From positions 10,229,001 to 10,293,000 of the forward strand of contig NZ_CP130630.1 in the NCBI RefSeq assembly GCF_030551255.1: 64,000 nucleotides of DNA, written 5' to 3'. Both the position numbers and the translations under genes were made by a program. Source of the DNA: Streptomyces sp. NL15-2K (GTDB lineage: Bacteria; Actinomycetota; Actinomycetes; Streptomycetales; Streptomycetaceae). Below the pieces are notes generated by a model. It did not search any database. It saw only the letters and a list, made by a program, of their open reading frames with translations, and had not been told where the DNA came from. Each line of letters opens with the position of its first letter. Position 1 is the stretch's first letter. This document shows positions 8,497-17,837 of this stretch, in pieces.

Positions 8497-10070
8497 CGTC
8501 CGAGACCACGCTACGGGGCACGTCGCGGACGGCCGACGGTGACTGGGGGAGGCTGAACGCCCGGCTGATCCCGGTGAACCTGTCCATCCTGGGCACACCG
8601 CTCGCCATGTTCCTCGCCAGCCTCGCGGTGACAGGGGGCGAGATCAACCTCCAGGTCCTCATCGCCCTCGGCTCGCTGTTCGTGACCTGCCTGATCGTCA
8701 GCGGCATCGGGCTGATGCGGCTGTTCACGACCCGCTACCGGCTCACCGAGGACAGGTTCGAGATCCACGTGGGCCTGCTCTTCCGCAGCCGCCGCTCGGT
8801 CCCGGTCGGCCGGATCCGGAGCGTCGACCTCACCGCCAACCCCGCCCACCGGCTCTTCGGCCTCACCACCCTGCGGATCGACTCCGGGGAGCAGAGCACC
8901 GGCGCCGGCCGCAGGCTCGCCCTCGACGGCATCACGCTGGCCGACGCCCGCGAGCTGCGCCGCCGTATCATCGCCCTGCGCGACGCGGGCAAGGCGCGCC
9001 CCGCGGACGACACGGACGGCGTCCTCAACACGCTGGACTGGTCATGGCTGCGCTACGGCCCGCTGACGATCTGGGGCGTGGGCGGCGTCTTCGTCGCCGC
9101 GGGCACCACCTACCGCATCCTGAACGACCTGAAGATCGACCCCCTCGAACTCGGCATCGTCAAGGACCTCGTGCACCGCTTCGGCACGGTTCCCCTCTGG
9201 TACGGAATCCTGGTGACCGTCCTCGTCATCGTCGCCCTCGGCGTGGTCGGCTCCACCGCCACCTTCATCGAGAACTGGGCCGGCTACGAGCTGCGCCGCG
9301 AGGACGGCGGAGTCCTCCGCATCCGCCGCGGACTGCTGGTCGCCCGCTCCGTCACCATCGAGGAACGCCGTCTGCGCGGCCTCGAACTCGTCGAGCCCAT
9401 ACCCCTGCGCTGGGCCAAGGGCGCCAAGCTCAACGCCGTCGCCGCCGGCCTGGGCAACCGCGACGACAACCGCAAGCGCCGCGCCCTTACCTCGCCCATG
9501 CCGCGCGCCGAGGCTCTGCGCGTGGGCGCCGGCGTGCTCCCGGCGGGCCCCGGCCTGATCGAGCGCGAGGGCCTGAACCCGCACCCCAAGGCCGCCCTGC
9601 GGCGCCGCGTCAACCGCGCCGTCGTCTGGTCGCTCCTGCCCGCGGCGGTCCCCGCCGTCCTGGGCCTGTGGTTCGGCCCCTCGCTCCTCGTCATCGGCGC
9701 GGTCACCTTCGCCGTCCTGCTGCCGATCCTGCTGGCGTTCGCCGTCAACGCCTACCGCACCCTCGGCCACGGCATCCGCCGCCCCTACCTGGTCGCCTCC
9801 TCGGGCACCTTCGCCCACCGAACCGTCGCCCTCCAGACCGCCGGGATCATCGGCTGGAAGATCTCCCGAACCCCCTTCCAGCGCCGCTCGGGGCTCCTCA
9901 CCCTCGGCGCCGCCACCGCCGCGGGCGAGGGCGTCTACCACGTCTACGACCTGACGGACCACCAGGCCCTCACCCTCGCCGAGACCGTCGTACCCGGCCT
10001 GCTCGCCCCGTTTCTCGAACGGTCACTCGACCATCATTCACCCGGCGAACGGTCACCCGACCACGGCTGA
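8493..10070 (+). CDS. Multi-copy bacterial PH-domain protein (YdbT-like)
   Basis: This 525-aa membrane protein contains repeated TM-hairpin plus bPH2 units: TM pairs near 30-70, 190-260 and 370-410, and PH motifs such as TRYRLTEDRFEIHVGLLFR, VPVGRIRSVDL and HRLFGLTTLRI. It is the usual partner of YdbS, and the ATGA overlap with the upstream gene indicates coupling. The C-terminal tail is encoded by a short imperfect direct repeat (GAACGGTCAC at two places near 10018 and 10048). Confidence 0.82.
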   Translation: MTSETTLRGTSRTADGDWGRLNARLIPVNLSILGTPLAMFLASLAVTGGEINLQVLIALGSLFVTCLIVSGIGLMRLFTTRYRLTEDRFEIHVGLLFRSRRSVPVGRIRSVDLTANPAHRLFGLTTLRIDSGEQSTGAGRRLALDGITLADARELRRRIIALRDAGKARPADDTDGVLNTLDWSWLRYGPLTIWGVGGVFVAAGTTYRILNDLKIDPLELGIVKDLVHRFGTVPLWYGILVTVLVIVALGVVGSTATFIENWAGYELRREDGGVLRIRRGLLVARSVTIEERRLRGLELVEPIPLRWAKGAKLNAVAAGLGNRDDNRKRRALTSPMPRAEALRVGAGVLPAGPGLIEREGLNPHPKAALRRRVNRAVVWSLLPAAVPAVLGLWFGPSLLVIGAVTFAVLLPILLAFAVNAYRTLGHGIRRPYLVASSGTFAHRTVALQTAGIIGWKISRTPFQRRSGLLTLGAATAAGEGVYHVYDLTDHQALTLAETVVPGLLAPFLERSLDHHSPGERSPDHG

Positions 10071-10095
10071 TCCCCTGGTCCGTCGCGCCGCGCGG

Positions 10096-11754
10096 TCAGT
10101 CGTACGGAAGTTCCAGCGGCGCGAAGGCGTCGAAGAGGTCGCCGGGGCCGGGGTTGTCCGGGTGGGTGGCGCCGCCCAGATGGTGGAGCACGCCCCAGAC
10201 GGTGTTCAGCGCCGTGGTCACCGCCCCCTCGGCGAAACCGCCGGTCCAGGAGATGTCGTCCCCGCACAGGAAGAACCCGCGCTGCTCCGATGCCATCCCG
10301 TCCTGCATGAAATGGGTGAACAGCCGCCGCTGATAGCGGTAGTGGCCGGGCAGGTTCGACTTGAAGGCCCCCATGAAGCGGGGCTCGGTCTCCCAGGTGA
10401 CGGTCAGCGGCCCCGCGATGATGTGCGACCGGATGTCGACGCCCGGATAGATCGCGCCCAGCTGTGCCAGCATCCCCTCGAGCCGCTCCTCGGCCGAGAG
10501 CGTGGCCACCTTCAGCGAGTCGTCGTTCCAGGTGTACGACAGACACATCACCGCGTGCCGGTCGGGCCCCTCGTCGAACAGATAGACCCCGCGCGGCATC
10601 CGGTCGGTGAGCGTCATGCCCATCACGTCCTGGCCGGTCACCGGATCGGTGTCCCGCCAGAACGGCCGGTCGACCAGGACGAACAGCTTGGACGCGCCCA
10701 TGTAGTGGGTGCGCTCCACCGCCGTCCACAGCGGCGTGGAGAGCAGCGCCGGTTCGCAGTCGACCCGGTGCAGCAGCGTCCACACCTGCGGGCTGAAGAC
10801 CACCGCCGGGAACTCCCGCTCCTCGCCGCTGACGTCCGTCACCCGTATACCGTCCGCCGCACGCCGCAGCCGGGTCACCGCGGGGCGCGGCCGACCGCCG
10901 TGCAGCGAGGCCAGCGAGGTGCCCCGGGGCCAGTGCGCGAGCGCCGTCGGGCGGTGCTCCCACAGCCCGCAGGGCAGCTGGGAGGAGCCGCCGACGATGG
11001 CGACCTGGTCGTCGTCGGCCTCGGTGACGACCACACGGAGGATCTCCAGCATCGAGTTGGGGAAGTCGGTGTCCCATCCCCCCGTTCCGAAACCGACCTG
11101 ACCGAAGATCTCCCTGTGCCGGAACGACTGGAAGGTGGGGGAGGTGGCCAGAAAGCCGTAGAAGGACTGGTCGTCGAACTGCTCGACCAGGCGGTTCCAG
11201 AGGGACTTGAGCGAGCCGACGTCCCGCCGCCGCGCGGCGGCGCGCAACACGGCCAGCCCGGCCCGCTCCTGAAGCGCTTTGTCCCAGGCGCTCGCGACCT
11301 CTTGGTAGACGTCCGGGAGTTCTTGGGGGGTGCGCGCCCACTCGCGATCGCCGTTGAGGGCGATGAGCGTGCTCGGGGTGGCCGGCGCCAGTGGATTGGG
11401 AAAGGGATGGGTGCGCAGCCGAAGCAGGTCTATGTAGTGGAACAGCGACCTCGCGGCGACGGGAAAGCGCATGGCACCCATCTCCGCCGTGTAGTCGGGG
11501 TTTCCGGGAAAGGGCGTGGAACGCATCCGGCCGCCCAGTCGCTCGGCTTCGTACAGAACCGGACGAAGCCCCAGGCGCAGTAGTTCGTATGCCGCGGTGA
11601 GGCCGGACATTCCGCCGCCGATGACTGCAACCTCGGCGCCGTGCACGGCGCTCGGCAGGGTGCCGAGGCCGACGGGATGGCGCAGCCAACTGTCATAGGA
11701 GAAAGGAAAGTCCGGCACCAGTATCGTCGTGGCAGACGCGGGCGCAGACGTCAT
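10096..11754 (-). CDS. FAD-dependent amine/amino-acid oxidase
   Basis: This 552-aa flavoprotein belongs to the flavin monoamine oxidase group. The dinucleotide-binding motif VIGGGMSGLTAAYELL is at about 44-59 with the ribose-binding Glu (YEAE) near 69, and RLGGRM follows. The C-terminal FAD motif is FLCGDDISWTGGFAEGA. Tryptophan/lysine 2-monooxygenases and L-amino-acid oxidases share this layout, so oxidation or oxidative decarboxylation of an amino acid is likely; the substrate is unknown. ATG at 11754 was chosen for AGGAGG 7 bases upstream. The frame stays open further upstream through an octanucleotide repeat, which is probably non-coding. Confidence 0.87.
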   Translation of the reverse strand: MTSAPASATTILVPDFPFSYDSWLRHPVGLGTLPSAVHGAEVAVIGGGMSGLTAAYELLRLGLRPVLYEAERLGGRMRSTPFPGNPDYTAEMGAMRFPVAARSLFHYIDLLRLRTHPFPNPLAPATPSTLIALNGDREWARTPQELPDVYQEVASAWDKALQERAGLAVLRAAARRRDVGSLKSLWNRLVEQFDDQSFYGFLATSPTFQSFRHREIFGQVGFGTGGWDTDFPNSMLEILRVVVTEADDDQVAIVGGSSQLPCGLWEHRPTALAHWPRGTSLASLHGGRPRPAVTRLRRAADGIRVTDVSGEEREFPAVVFSPQVWTLLHRVDCEPALLSTPLWTAVERTHYMGASKLFVLVDRPFWRDTDPVTGQDVMGMTLTDRMPRGVYLFDEGPDRHAVMCLSYTWNDDSLKVATLSAEERLEGMLAQLGAIYPGVDIRSHIIAGPLTVTWETEPRFMGAFKSNLPGHYRYQRRLFTHFMQDGMASEQRGFFLCGDDISWTGGFAEGAVTTALNTVWGVLHHLGGATHPDNPGPGDLFDAFAPLELPYD

Positions 11755-11852
11755 GGCGTGACCTCCTGGGGGCGGTTGGCCCGGTGGCGGGTCGGACCGA
11801 GGCCGTCGGGTTCCGGATCGTCCAGGAATCGGGCAGGGCGTCTTTGCCCTCG

Positions 11853-11972
11853 AAGAGAGGAAGAGAGGAAGAGAGGAAGAGAGGAAGAGAGGAAGAGAGG
11901 AAGAGAGGAAGAGAGGAAGAGAGGAAGAGAGGAAGAGAGGAAGAGAGGAAGAGAGGAAGAGAGGAAGAGGGG
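11853..11972. repeat. Octanucleotide microsatellite, 14 perfect copies
   Basis: Fourteen perfect copies of AAGAGAGG run from 11853 to 11964, followed by one degenerate copy. The + strand is pure purine. The array lies about 100 bases upstream of the oxidase start, in its probable 5' leader. Because the unit is not a multiple of three, slippage would change spacing or frame. Confidence 0.97.
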
Positions 11973-12477
11973 AAGAGATGGCGGTCGAGTCGGCGATCCC
12001 GTTGTCGCGCTCCCCTGTTGCAAGCGGCATGCGCACATTAGCAGTGCCATTGGTACGGGAAGGTGAGTAAATCCTGAACCGTGGGTCGTTCTTATGTAGA
12101 TTGTGTCTTGGAATGACGCATACTTCTTGCCGGCCGGGGTCAGCCCGTGCCCGTGATGGGCGTTGTTGCCGACGCCCAGGCCAGTCGAAGGCCAGGGCTT
12201 CGGCGTAGTCTCGTGCTGTCCGGTTCGTAGGGTTCTGCGAGTCCAGTTGCGGGGCAGCGCAACAGGCATCGCTTCCACGATCACGGAGTTCTGGGCGGGG
12301 GTCGGCCACAGCTCTTCGGACAGTTCGTCCAGGTGCCCTTTGGTGGGCTCCAGGGCGAACGGCACCGTGTCCGCGGGGCGGGATCAGCATCCCTGAGTGC
12401 CGTACGGAAGCTGCGTGGCCGACGACGGCACCCGGCTCTTACTGACGTGATCTTGCTCAGCCGCCCTTGGGTGTTCG
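11973..12477. other. Gene-free stretch
   Basis: No recognisable gene. Short open frames exist on both strands but none has family motifs or a convincing ribosome-binding site. A minus-strand stretch near 12100-12365 could be old coding debris, but I could not identify it. The locally lower-GC segment at about 12065-12125 probably holds promoters. Confidence 0.4.
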
Positions 12478-13410
12478 TCACGGCCTGACGGCTGACGCGT
12501 CGAGGTGCAGGATGCGCTCTGCCGGTTCGTCGTTGCGTCGATCGAAGCGCTTCGGCACGCCCGGAGGGAGGGCCGGGGCCAGCGCGCGGAACACCGCTGC
12601 GTACGCGTCGGGGCCGTAGTCCCGGTAATGCTTCGTCGCCTGGAGCCACAATGCGCCCGACGGCAGGCGGACCACGTCATGGAACGCGCCGGTGACGCGC
12701 AGGGCGTCCGCACCGCCGAGGGGTCCGGCCAATTCCTTTGGGCAGATCGTCCACCACTCGTATCCGCGTAGTACTTGACGGCTCGTCGGGATCGTCTCGT
12801 GGGGGAACTTCCACGGAGGACCGAGCGTGCGCTCAAGACCCGTCTTGCCCAGCCCGTCGTCGTAGGTGATATTGGCGAAAGACGGGTCCAGACCTTCACT
12901 GATGCCGCGCAGGAAGCCGAGCACCACCTCCTGCTGCGCGGCGTCGAGCAAGTCCCCCTCGGGAATCCTGCAGGACAGCACCGCCCAATCGATCGCCTCG
13001 GGCCAAACCCGGGCCTCCGGGCGGTCGACCGTGATCCGCAGAGGGCTCTTGCCCGGGTAGCCGCGTTCGTCCAGAACAGAGAGCCCGATTGTCGCGGTGC
13101 GGGGCGGATCGGCCAGTTGCCGCAAGAACCACGACATGCTTCGAGCCGAGACCACGCGGCTGGAATTGCGCAGCTGCCGCCCGTCATGGCGGGTGATCGA
13201 GACGAAACCCCAGGCAGCGTGCGGCGGTCCGCATGGCATGCTGCGGCGCATCGCCTCCGGGGGAAGTTTTGGTCCCTCCTGCAGTGCCTGTCGGTGGCTG
13301 CCCGCCAGCGTGGCAAAGCCCCCGTCCAACCAGGCGCGCGCCATCTCCTCGTAGGCGGGGGGTTCGGGCCACTCCACGTTGATCTCGGCAAACAAATACT
13401 GATCTGTCAT
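12478..13410 (-). CDS. Uncharacterised 310-aa protein
   Basis: The product is 310 aa, acidic-to-neutral, soluble, with no signal peptide or transmembrane segment. It has no catalytic motif I recognise. It starts MTDQYLFAEINVEWPEP and is Trp-rich in the second half (GYEWWTICPKEL). The overall look recalls DUF3396/type VI-immunity-like proteins of actinobacteria, but this is only a resemblance. An ISAs1 remnant lies just upstream, so it borders the decayed region. No RBS stronger than a short GGG precedes the ATG. Confidence 0.6.
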   Translation of the reverse strand: MTDQYLFAEINVEWPEPPAYEEMARAWLDGGFATLAGSHRQALQEGPKLPPEAMRRSMPCGPPHAAWGFVSITRHDGRQLRNSSRVVSARSMSWFLRQLADPPRTATIGLSVLDERGYPGKSPLRITVDRPEARVWPEAIDWAVLSCRIPEGDLLDAAQQEVVLGFLRGISEGLDPSFANITYDDGLGKTGLERTLGPPWKFPHETIPTSRQVLRGYEWWTICPKELAGPLGGADALRVTGAFHDVVRLPSGALWLQATKHYRDYGPDAYAAVFRALAPALPPGVPKRFDRRNDEPAERILHLDASAVRP

Positions 13411-13496
13411 GCGGGCATCCCATCAGACACCACTGACATTGCGGGGCGCATGTCCGAGGTGGCAGGTTCGGCGTGGCGGCGGGACGCCCGATGCCG

Positions 13497-14681
13497 TCAC
13501 CTGAGGCCGAGGAGCGTGAGGGGGCGGTGGGGGTCGCGGGCGTTGCGACGGAGGCCGGCCGCAATGTTGGTGACCCCGGCTGCCCGGAGGGCGCCGATGG
13601 CGAGGTTGCGCCACGTGGCCATTGCGCGGGGTGCGTTGCCGGTCCGCAGATGGGAGGCATCCTCGGCGAAGGTGGTGTCGCGGACGTGGTGCAGGGCCTC
13701 GATCTTCCAATGATCGCGGACGAGGCGGGCGATCTGGGCCGGGGTGGCTTGCCCGGCGGTCAGGCTGGTGACGGCGTAGACGGTCTTGACGGTGGTATTG
13801 CCGGTCTTGCGGTCGGTGCGGCGGCGCTTGATCTGGACGGCCTGGCGGGCTCCGGGGAACAGGAGGCCGTTCACGCTGGCGACCTTAATCCGGCGAATCT
13901 CCGAGCGGCCGTGGCCGATGTCCTTGGTGCGGTCCTGCAGCGGGATGTCCCTCCAGGGAAGGGACTTGAGTGTCTGCGCAGTTTCTTCTGGTTGCCCTTG
14001 ACGATCACGATGTAGTGGGCTTCGCGGTCGAGAAGGTACACGGCGTGCTCGCGCTGGGTGTGCATGGCGTCGCTGGTGACTACGGCTCCGGCCAGGTCGG
14101 GCACGGTCTGAAGCAGTGGCTGGAAACAGGTGATCTCGTTGGTCTTCTCGCCGACGTCCAGCTGAGCGAGGGTCAGGCCGTTGGTGTGGTCGAGGGCGGC
14201 GAGCAGGTGAATCTTGCGGCCTGCGGTCCTGGCGGCGCCGCGCAGGCTCTTCCCGTCGACCGCCAGGCCGCGCAGCTGGCCCTCGGATGGGCTGCGGCGG
14301 TCCGCGAGCCGGCGGCCGACCGCCCGGTCCAGGGCGTCGCCGTCGATCCGGGCCAACAGCCTGCGAACCGTTGTCTCCGCAGGGAAGAGCCGTTTCGGGG
14401 AACAGCGGATCGGGCTGCATTCCGACGTGCTCCAAGACGTGCGGCGGAGCGTCGGCGATCCACTCGCCGATCGCCAGCAGCGAGGTCGCTCCCGCCAGCA
14501 CGGCGCAGGCGGCCAGAGCAAGCACGCCGACAAGATCGTGACGCACTCCGCGCGGATCGCGGGGGTCGGGCACCTCGGCAAGCCGCTCAAGTAGGTCGGG
14601 GACTTCCCCGGGCGCTACCTCGGAATACTCACGGAGTCGGCCAAGGGCAGGTGGGATCGGCGATGATGCTTCGACAGGCAC
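13497..14681 (-). pseudogene. ISAs1-family transposase, frameshifted
   Basis: Together two reading frames reconstruct an ISAs1-type DDE transposase. The N-terminus ([20 protein letters not shown]) and the C-terminus ([25 protein letters not shown]) are in one frame. The middle ([17 protein letters not shown] to [10 protein letters not shown], including [11 protein letters not shown]) is in another. The switches are near 14383 and 13975 and compensate each other, so both are single-base indels and the gene is probably dead. Terminal inverted repeats were not identified. Confidence 0.85.
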
Positions 14682-14989
14682 GGTCTTCCAGGCAGGTCAC
14701 AGGGAGTCGGCAACTCCATGATCTTGGAAATCCGTCCCCATCACGCCCCAAAACTCCATCAGCTGATGCATCATCACAAACCGGACACCACTCGACTTCG
14801 CCGAAGCCCTGGGGGCGCTCCCAGTGCGGGAAAACATCAACGCCTGCCATCTCCTGGGCAAGTAGCTGAGCGGGTCGGGCACCCAGTTGGAGAATCTGGC
14901 AACGTGCTCTCGTGGAGCGAATGCGCCACAAGATGGCTCCCAACAGGGAACCAACAAGCCAGGGCGTATGCGGCGCGGGCGGCGGCGAG

Positions 14990-15244
14990 GCGGGTGGTAC
15001 GGCCGTTGCAGCAGCCGATGTCGAGGACGCGGTCGGTCGACGTTAGGGCCGCCGCGTCGAGGAGTGGGGTGTTGGCCCCGTCGTTGAGGGCGTCGTAGCG
15101 GTCCTGGTGGTCGGCCCAGTGCCGGCCCTCGTAGCCGTTCCAGGCCGCGGCCTGCTCCTTGTTCACCACGTTGTCCGCGCTCCGCGGGTCGTGCGGGTCG
15201 TCAGGGCTGTGCGGGAAGACAGGTTCGTCCGTCGCATCCGTCAT
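14990..15244 (-). pseudogene. SAM methyltransferase, N-terminal fragment
   Basis: ATG at 15244 opens a class I methyltransferase N-terminus of about 85 aa: DNVVNKEQAAAWNGYEG, then RHWADHQDRYD, then motif I VLDIGCCNGRTTRLAA (normally GCGNG). Homology stops just after motif I and unrelated residues follow, so roughly two thirds of the enzyme is missing. The stretch from 14682 to 14989, between it and the ISAs1 remnant, contains no gene I can recognise. Confidence 0.75.
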
Positions 15245-15372
15245 GCCTTCATCGTCACGCCATCGTGTGCCCCTGGACAGCGGCAACACAGGCAGACCTC
15301 CGAAGCGGGGTGCTGAGGGGCGCGGGCGGCTTCCGCGATGGCACGCCGCATGGTGAATCCGGCTGCGGCTGG

Positions 15373-16146
15373 CTACGGGGCAGTCGCGCTGTCGGGTTCG
15401 TCCGAGTCCTGGCTCCTCCTGTGCGGGTGTCGGCGGCGGAGTGCCACACCCCCGAGCAGCAGGGCGGCGAGGAGTACGGCCATGACTGCGGGGCCGGTTG
15501 CGTCCAAGGCGTCGGCGAGGGTGCGCTGGATCGCGCCGGCGGTGTCGATGACCGGATCCTGGGTGGCGGGGGCGCGCTGGACGCGGATCTCGTACCAGCC
15601 GTAGTAGGCGACGTACGCGCCGACCAGGAGCAGCAGGCCGCCGCCGGTGCGGGAGGCGACGGAGCCGAGGCGGCGCAGCCAGCCGACGCGGGCGGTGCGG
15701 GTAAGGGCGACGGAGAGGGCGGCGGTGCCGACGATCAGGCCCATCCCGGCCGCGTACGCCGTGAACAGGGTGATGCCTTCGAGGGTGGATCCGCTGCGGA
15801 AGGCGGAGACGACGATGGCGAGGAAGGGGGCGATGGTGCAGCCGAGGGAGGCGATGGCGTAGGCGGCGCCGAACAGGGCCATGGACGGCACGGAGCGGGT
15901 GACGTTGGGGGCGCGGCGGAGTTTGGGGAGCAGGGCGGGCAGGTCGCGGCCGGCCAGGAGCCAGCCGCCGACGGCGGCGAGGAGCAGTCCGAAGCCGATG
16001 GTGAACCAGGGCAGGTGTTGCTGCACCTGCCCTGCGACCGGGGCGAGGGCGAGGCCGAAGAGGGCGAAAACGGCGCAACCGCTGCGGACGACGGCGAGCA
16101 GTGCGACGGCGACCGCGGTCGCCCTCGCCTTGGCGATGTGATGCAT
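15373..16146 (-). CDS. CcdA/DsbD-like membrane protein, probably N-truncated
   Basis: This 257-aa protein has about six hydrophobic segments. It resembles CcdA-type thiol-transfer proteins that accompany merB in actinobacteria. The second half is good: SMALFGAAYAIASLGCTIAPFLAIV carries one conserved Cys, and the GAYVAYYGWYEIRV end is typical. The usual first helix with its NPCGF motif is absent, and the N-terminus (LLAVVRSGCAVFALFG) looks frameshifted, so the pair of redox cysteines is incomplete. ATG at 16146 has AGGAG 5 bases upstream and overlaps the stop of a 59-codon open frame (from about 16325) of unknown meaning. A merB-like gene lies upstream on the same strand. Confidence 0.65.
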   Translation of the reverse strand: MHHIAKARATAVAVALLAVVRSGCAVFALFGLALAPVAGQVQQHLPWFTIGFGLLLAAVGGWLLAGRDLPALLPKLRRAPNVTRSVPSMALFGAAYAIASLGCTIAPFLAIVVSAFRSGSTLEGITLFTAYAAGMGLIVGTAALSVALTRTARVGWLRRLGSVASRTGGGLLLLVGAYVAYYGWYEIRVQRAPATQDPVIDTAGAIQRTLADALDATGPAVMAVLLAALLLGGVALRRRHPHRRSQDSDEPDSATAP

Positions 16147-16419
16147 CAAAGCTCCTGCGGACGGGACCAGCCTGCCCCGGCGGCAAGGCGCGGCCTGCAG
16201 CCGTACTGACGGGCCTTCCGTTCAAGTTCGGCGCAGGGTGCAGCGCGCAGCAATCCGAGTGACCTGTCCGAGGGCACTCCTCCCAACTCTTTCTCGGAGT
16301 GTTTCCACGCTGTCCTGCCCATCGACTGCTGGTGGTTCGGGCAAAACGCCCTTGCCTGGTACCGCGCGAGTGTGGCCGGGTGGTGTCAGTCACCGACGCG
16401 GCCGTCCGGGTGGGCGTGT

Positions 16420-17337
16420 TCAGCAGCAGTCGGATGCGGTGTCGTCGGCCAGGATCTGCTCGATGATGGGTCGGCCGACGTCGAAGGCTTCCGCAACCGG
16501 CAGGATCTTCGCGTCGGGGTGCTCGGCGAGCGAGTTTTTGGCGGCGTCGGCGCCGGCGAAGAAGTGGACCTGGTTGCAGAAGGAGACGCGCATCGAGGTG
16601 GGCACATCGGCGGTGACGAGGGAGACGACGGCGGTGGCCGGTTCCACGTCGGTGGGCCCGTCGGGGGCGGCGGTCAAGCGGACCGGCTCGCCGGTGGCCC
16701 GCCAGGGAGAGGTGACCTGGGCGATGTGGCCGAGGATGGCGGGGAAGGCCAAGGTGTCCAGGGCGCACCAGGTGTAGAAGGTGCGGCCGTTCACCTCGTA
16801 GCGGTGCGGGGTGGGGGTGAAGGTCAGGCCGTAGCCGATGATGCGGCCCTCGGCGTCGTACTCGGTGTCGGGCATGGCGGCCAGCGCCTCGCGGATCTCG
16901 GCAACGGGGCGGTCTGCCCGCGCGGCGAGCTGGTCGACGGTGACCGGCTCCCCGGCCGCGAGCAACGTGTGCAGCGGACGTACCAGCTGGCTCGAAGGGT
17001 TCTTGTAGGCGCCCATAGCGCCGGCGAACAGTGCGGATGCAGCCTCCTGCTCACCGCCTTCAGCCCCGGCATCGGCGAGCGGGCCGCCGGCCTTGCCGGC
17101 CTGGTGGGGCTGAAACGCGGCGCGCATCAGCTTCACGCCGACCATGGAGTTGTCCAGACCGGAGGCGTCCCGGACGGCGACCTCGACCGCCTTCATCGCG
17201 GCGAAGGATGCCGTCTCGTAGTCGCCCAGGTTGAAGTTGGTGCGCACCGTTCCATCGAGAGCCGCGTGCAGCGGACCGGAGAGGCGTTCCCGGGCCTCGA
17301 ACCGCGTTATGCCATCCGGGTTCTTCACCAGATCCAT
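16420..17337 (-). CDS. merB: Chimeric TIGR02391-domain / organomercurial lyase MerB
   Basis: The C-terminal part (16420 to about 16990) is MerB, which protonolyses C-Hg bonds. GRTFYTWCALDTLAFP carries the first catalytic Cys (codon 16765-16767) and the Asp (16756-16758), and VSFCNQVHFF carries the second Cys (16576-16578). The N-terminal part (about 16990-17337) is instead a TIGR02391 (Ymh-like) domain: GTVRTNFNLGDYETASFAAMKAVEVAVRD and EQEAASALFAGAMGAYKNPS. The two are joined in frame at NPSSQLVRPL. The normal MerB N-terminus is lost, so activity is uncertain. No merA or merR gene is nearby. The frame is open 42 codons further upstream; ATG at 17337 is the first methionine after that. Confidence 0.75.
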   Translation of the reverse strand: MDLVKNPDGITRFEARERLSGPLHAALDGTVRTNFNLGDYETASFAAMKAVEVAVRDASGLDNSMVGVKLMRAAFQPHQAGKAGGPLADAGAEGGEQEAASALFAGAMGAYKNPSSQLVRPLHTLLAAGEPVTVDQLAARADRPVAEIREALAAMPDTEYDAEGRIIGYGLTFTPTPHRYEVNGRTFYTWCALDTLAFPAILGHIAQVTSPWRATGEPVRLTAAPDGPTDVEPATAVVSLVTADVPTSMRVSFCNQVHFFAGADAAKNSLAEHPDAKILPVAEAFDVGRPIIEQILADDTASDCC

Positions 17338-17488
17338 GCCCTCGCGGGTCACCCCTGCGGAAGGTGTCGGACTGCAAGGGGTCCCGAGACAACAGGGCCC
17401 GCGATTCCAACCACGTCCAGGCGTCGGCCAGCCTGTCCAGCAGAGCCTCCTCCTCCGCCGCAACCGGCGGACTGTACCTGAAGTTCAT
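17338..17488 (-). pseudogene. Start of the TIGR02391-type gene, out of frame
   Basis: ATG at 17488 opens a frame that reads like the beginning of the same TIGR02391-type protein (EEEALLDRLADAWTWLESRALL). It continues into the downstream domain only if one base is gained or lost near 17360, where a run of G occurs. Either a mutation or a sequencing error separates it from the chimeric gene. Confidence 0.55.
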
Positions 17489-17628
17489 GGACGGCACGCT
17501 ACGTCTGCGCACTGACATCCTGCGGCAGGAAACACCCCAGCCGTGACTGGCCACGGCCTGCGCACGGCCGGTGGCCACTACGCAGATACGCCGTCAGCGG
17601 GTCCGAGTTCAGCCGTCGCCGAGAGCCC

Positions 17629-17796
17629 TCACCTCGCTCGACGCCGGAGGATCTTCTCTGCGGCATTGCACATCCGCGATAGCACCCGGTAGGCATCGCG
17701 CCGTTGGTCGGCATCCGAACTCAAGCAAGCCACGAGGGCTGCGATCAAGGCTGGGAGCAGGATGAAGCACACCACGGCTGCGGCGTATGTCGTCAT
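17629..17796 (-). CDS. Small one-TM protein, 55 aa
   Basis: ATG at 17796 encodes MTTYAAAVVCFILLPALIAALVA (one transmembrane segment), followed by SSDADQRRDAYRVLSRM and a basic tail. Such short membrane-plus-DAYRVL proteins are common, uncharacterised Streptomyces products. No strong RBS is visible. A palindromic pair of DnaA-box-like sequences lies 40 bases upstream. Confidence 0.6.
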   Translation of the reverse strand: MTTYAAAVVCFILLPALIAALVACLSSDADQRRDAYRVLSRMCNAAEKILRRRAR

Positions 17797-17837
17797 GGCG
17801 GACAAAGGTAGGCGGCGCCCTGTATGAGGCCCAGCGC

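Noticed and set aside
11853..11972. CRISPR-like array
   Set aside because: Eight-base units are contiguous without spacers; it is a microsatellite.
11751..12365. 204-aa frame with SLPLFLSS repeats
   Set aside because: The repeats are the translated microsatellite; the N-terminal part has no recognisable motif or RBS.
14837..16768. 643-codon frame containing the methyltransferase start
   Set aside because: Only the part from 15244 is real; the upstream portion is a shadow of the CcdA and MerB genes.
17762..17826. 21-codon + strand peptide
   Set aside because: It overlaps the 55-aa membrane protein on the other strand, which has better coding character.
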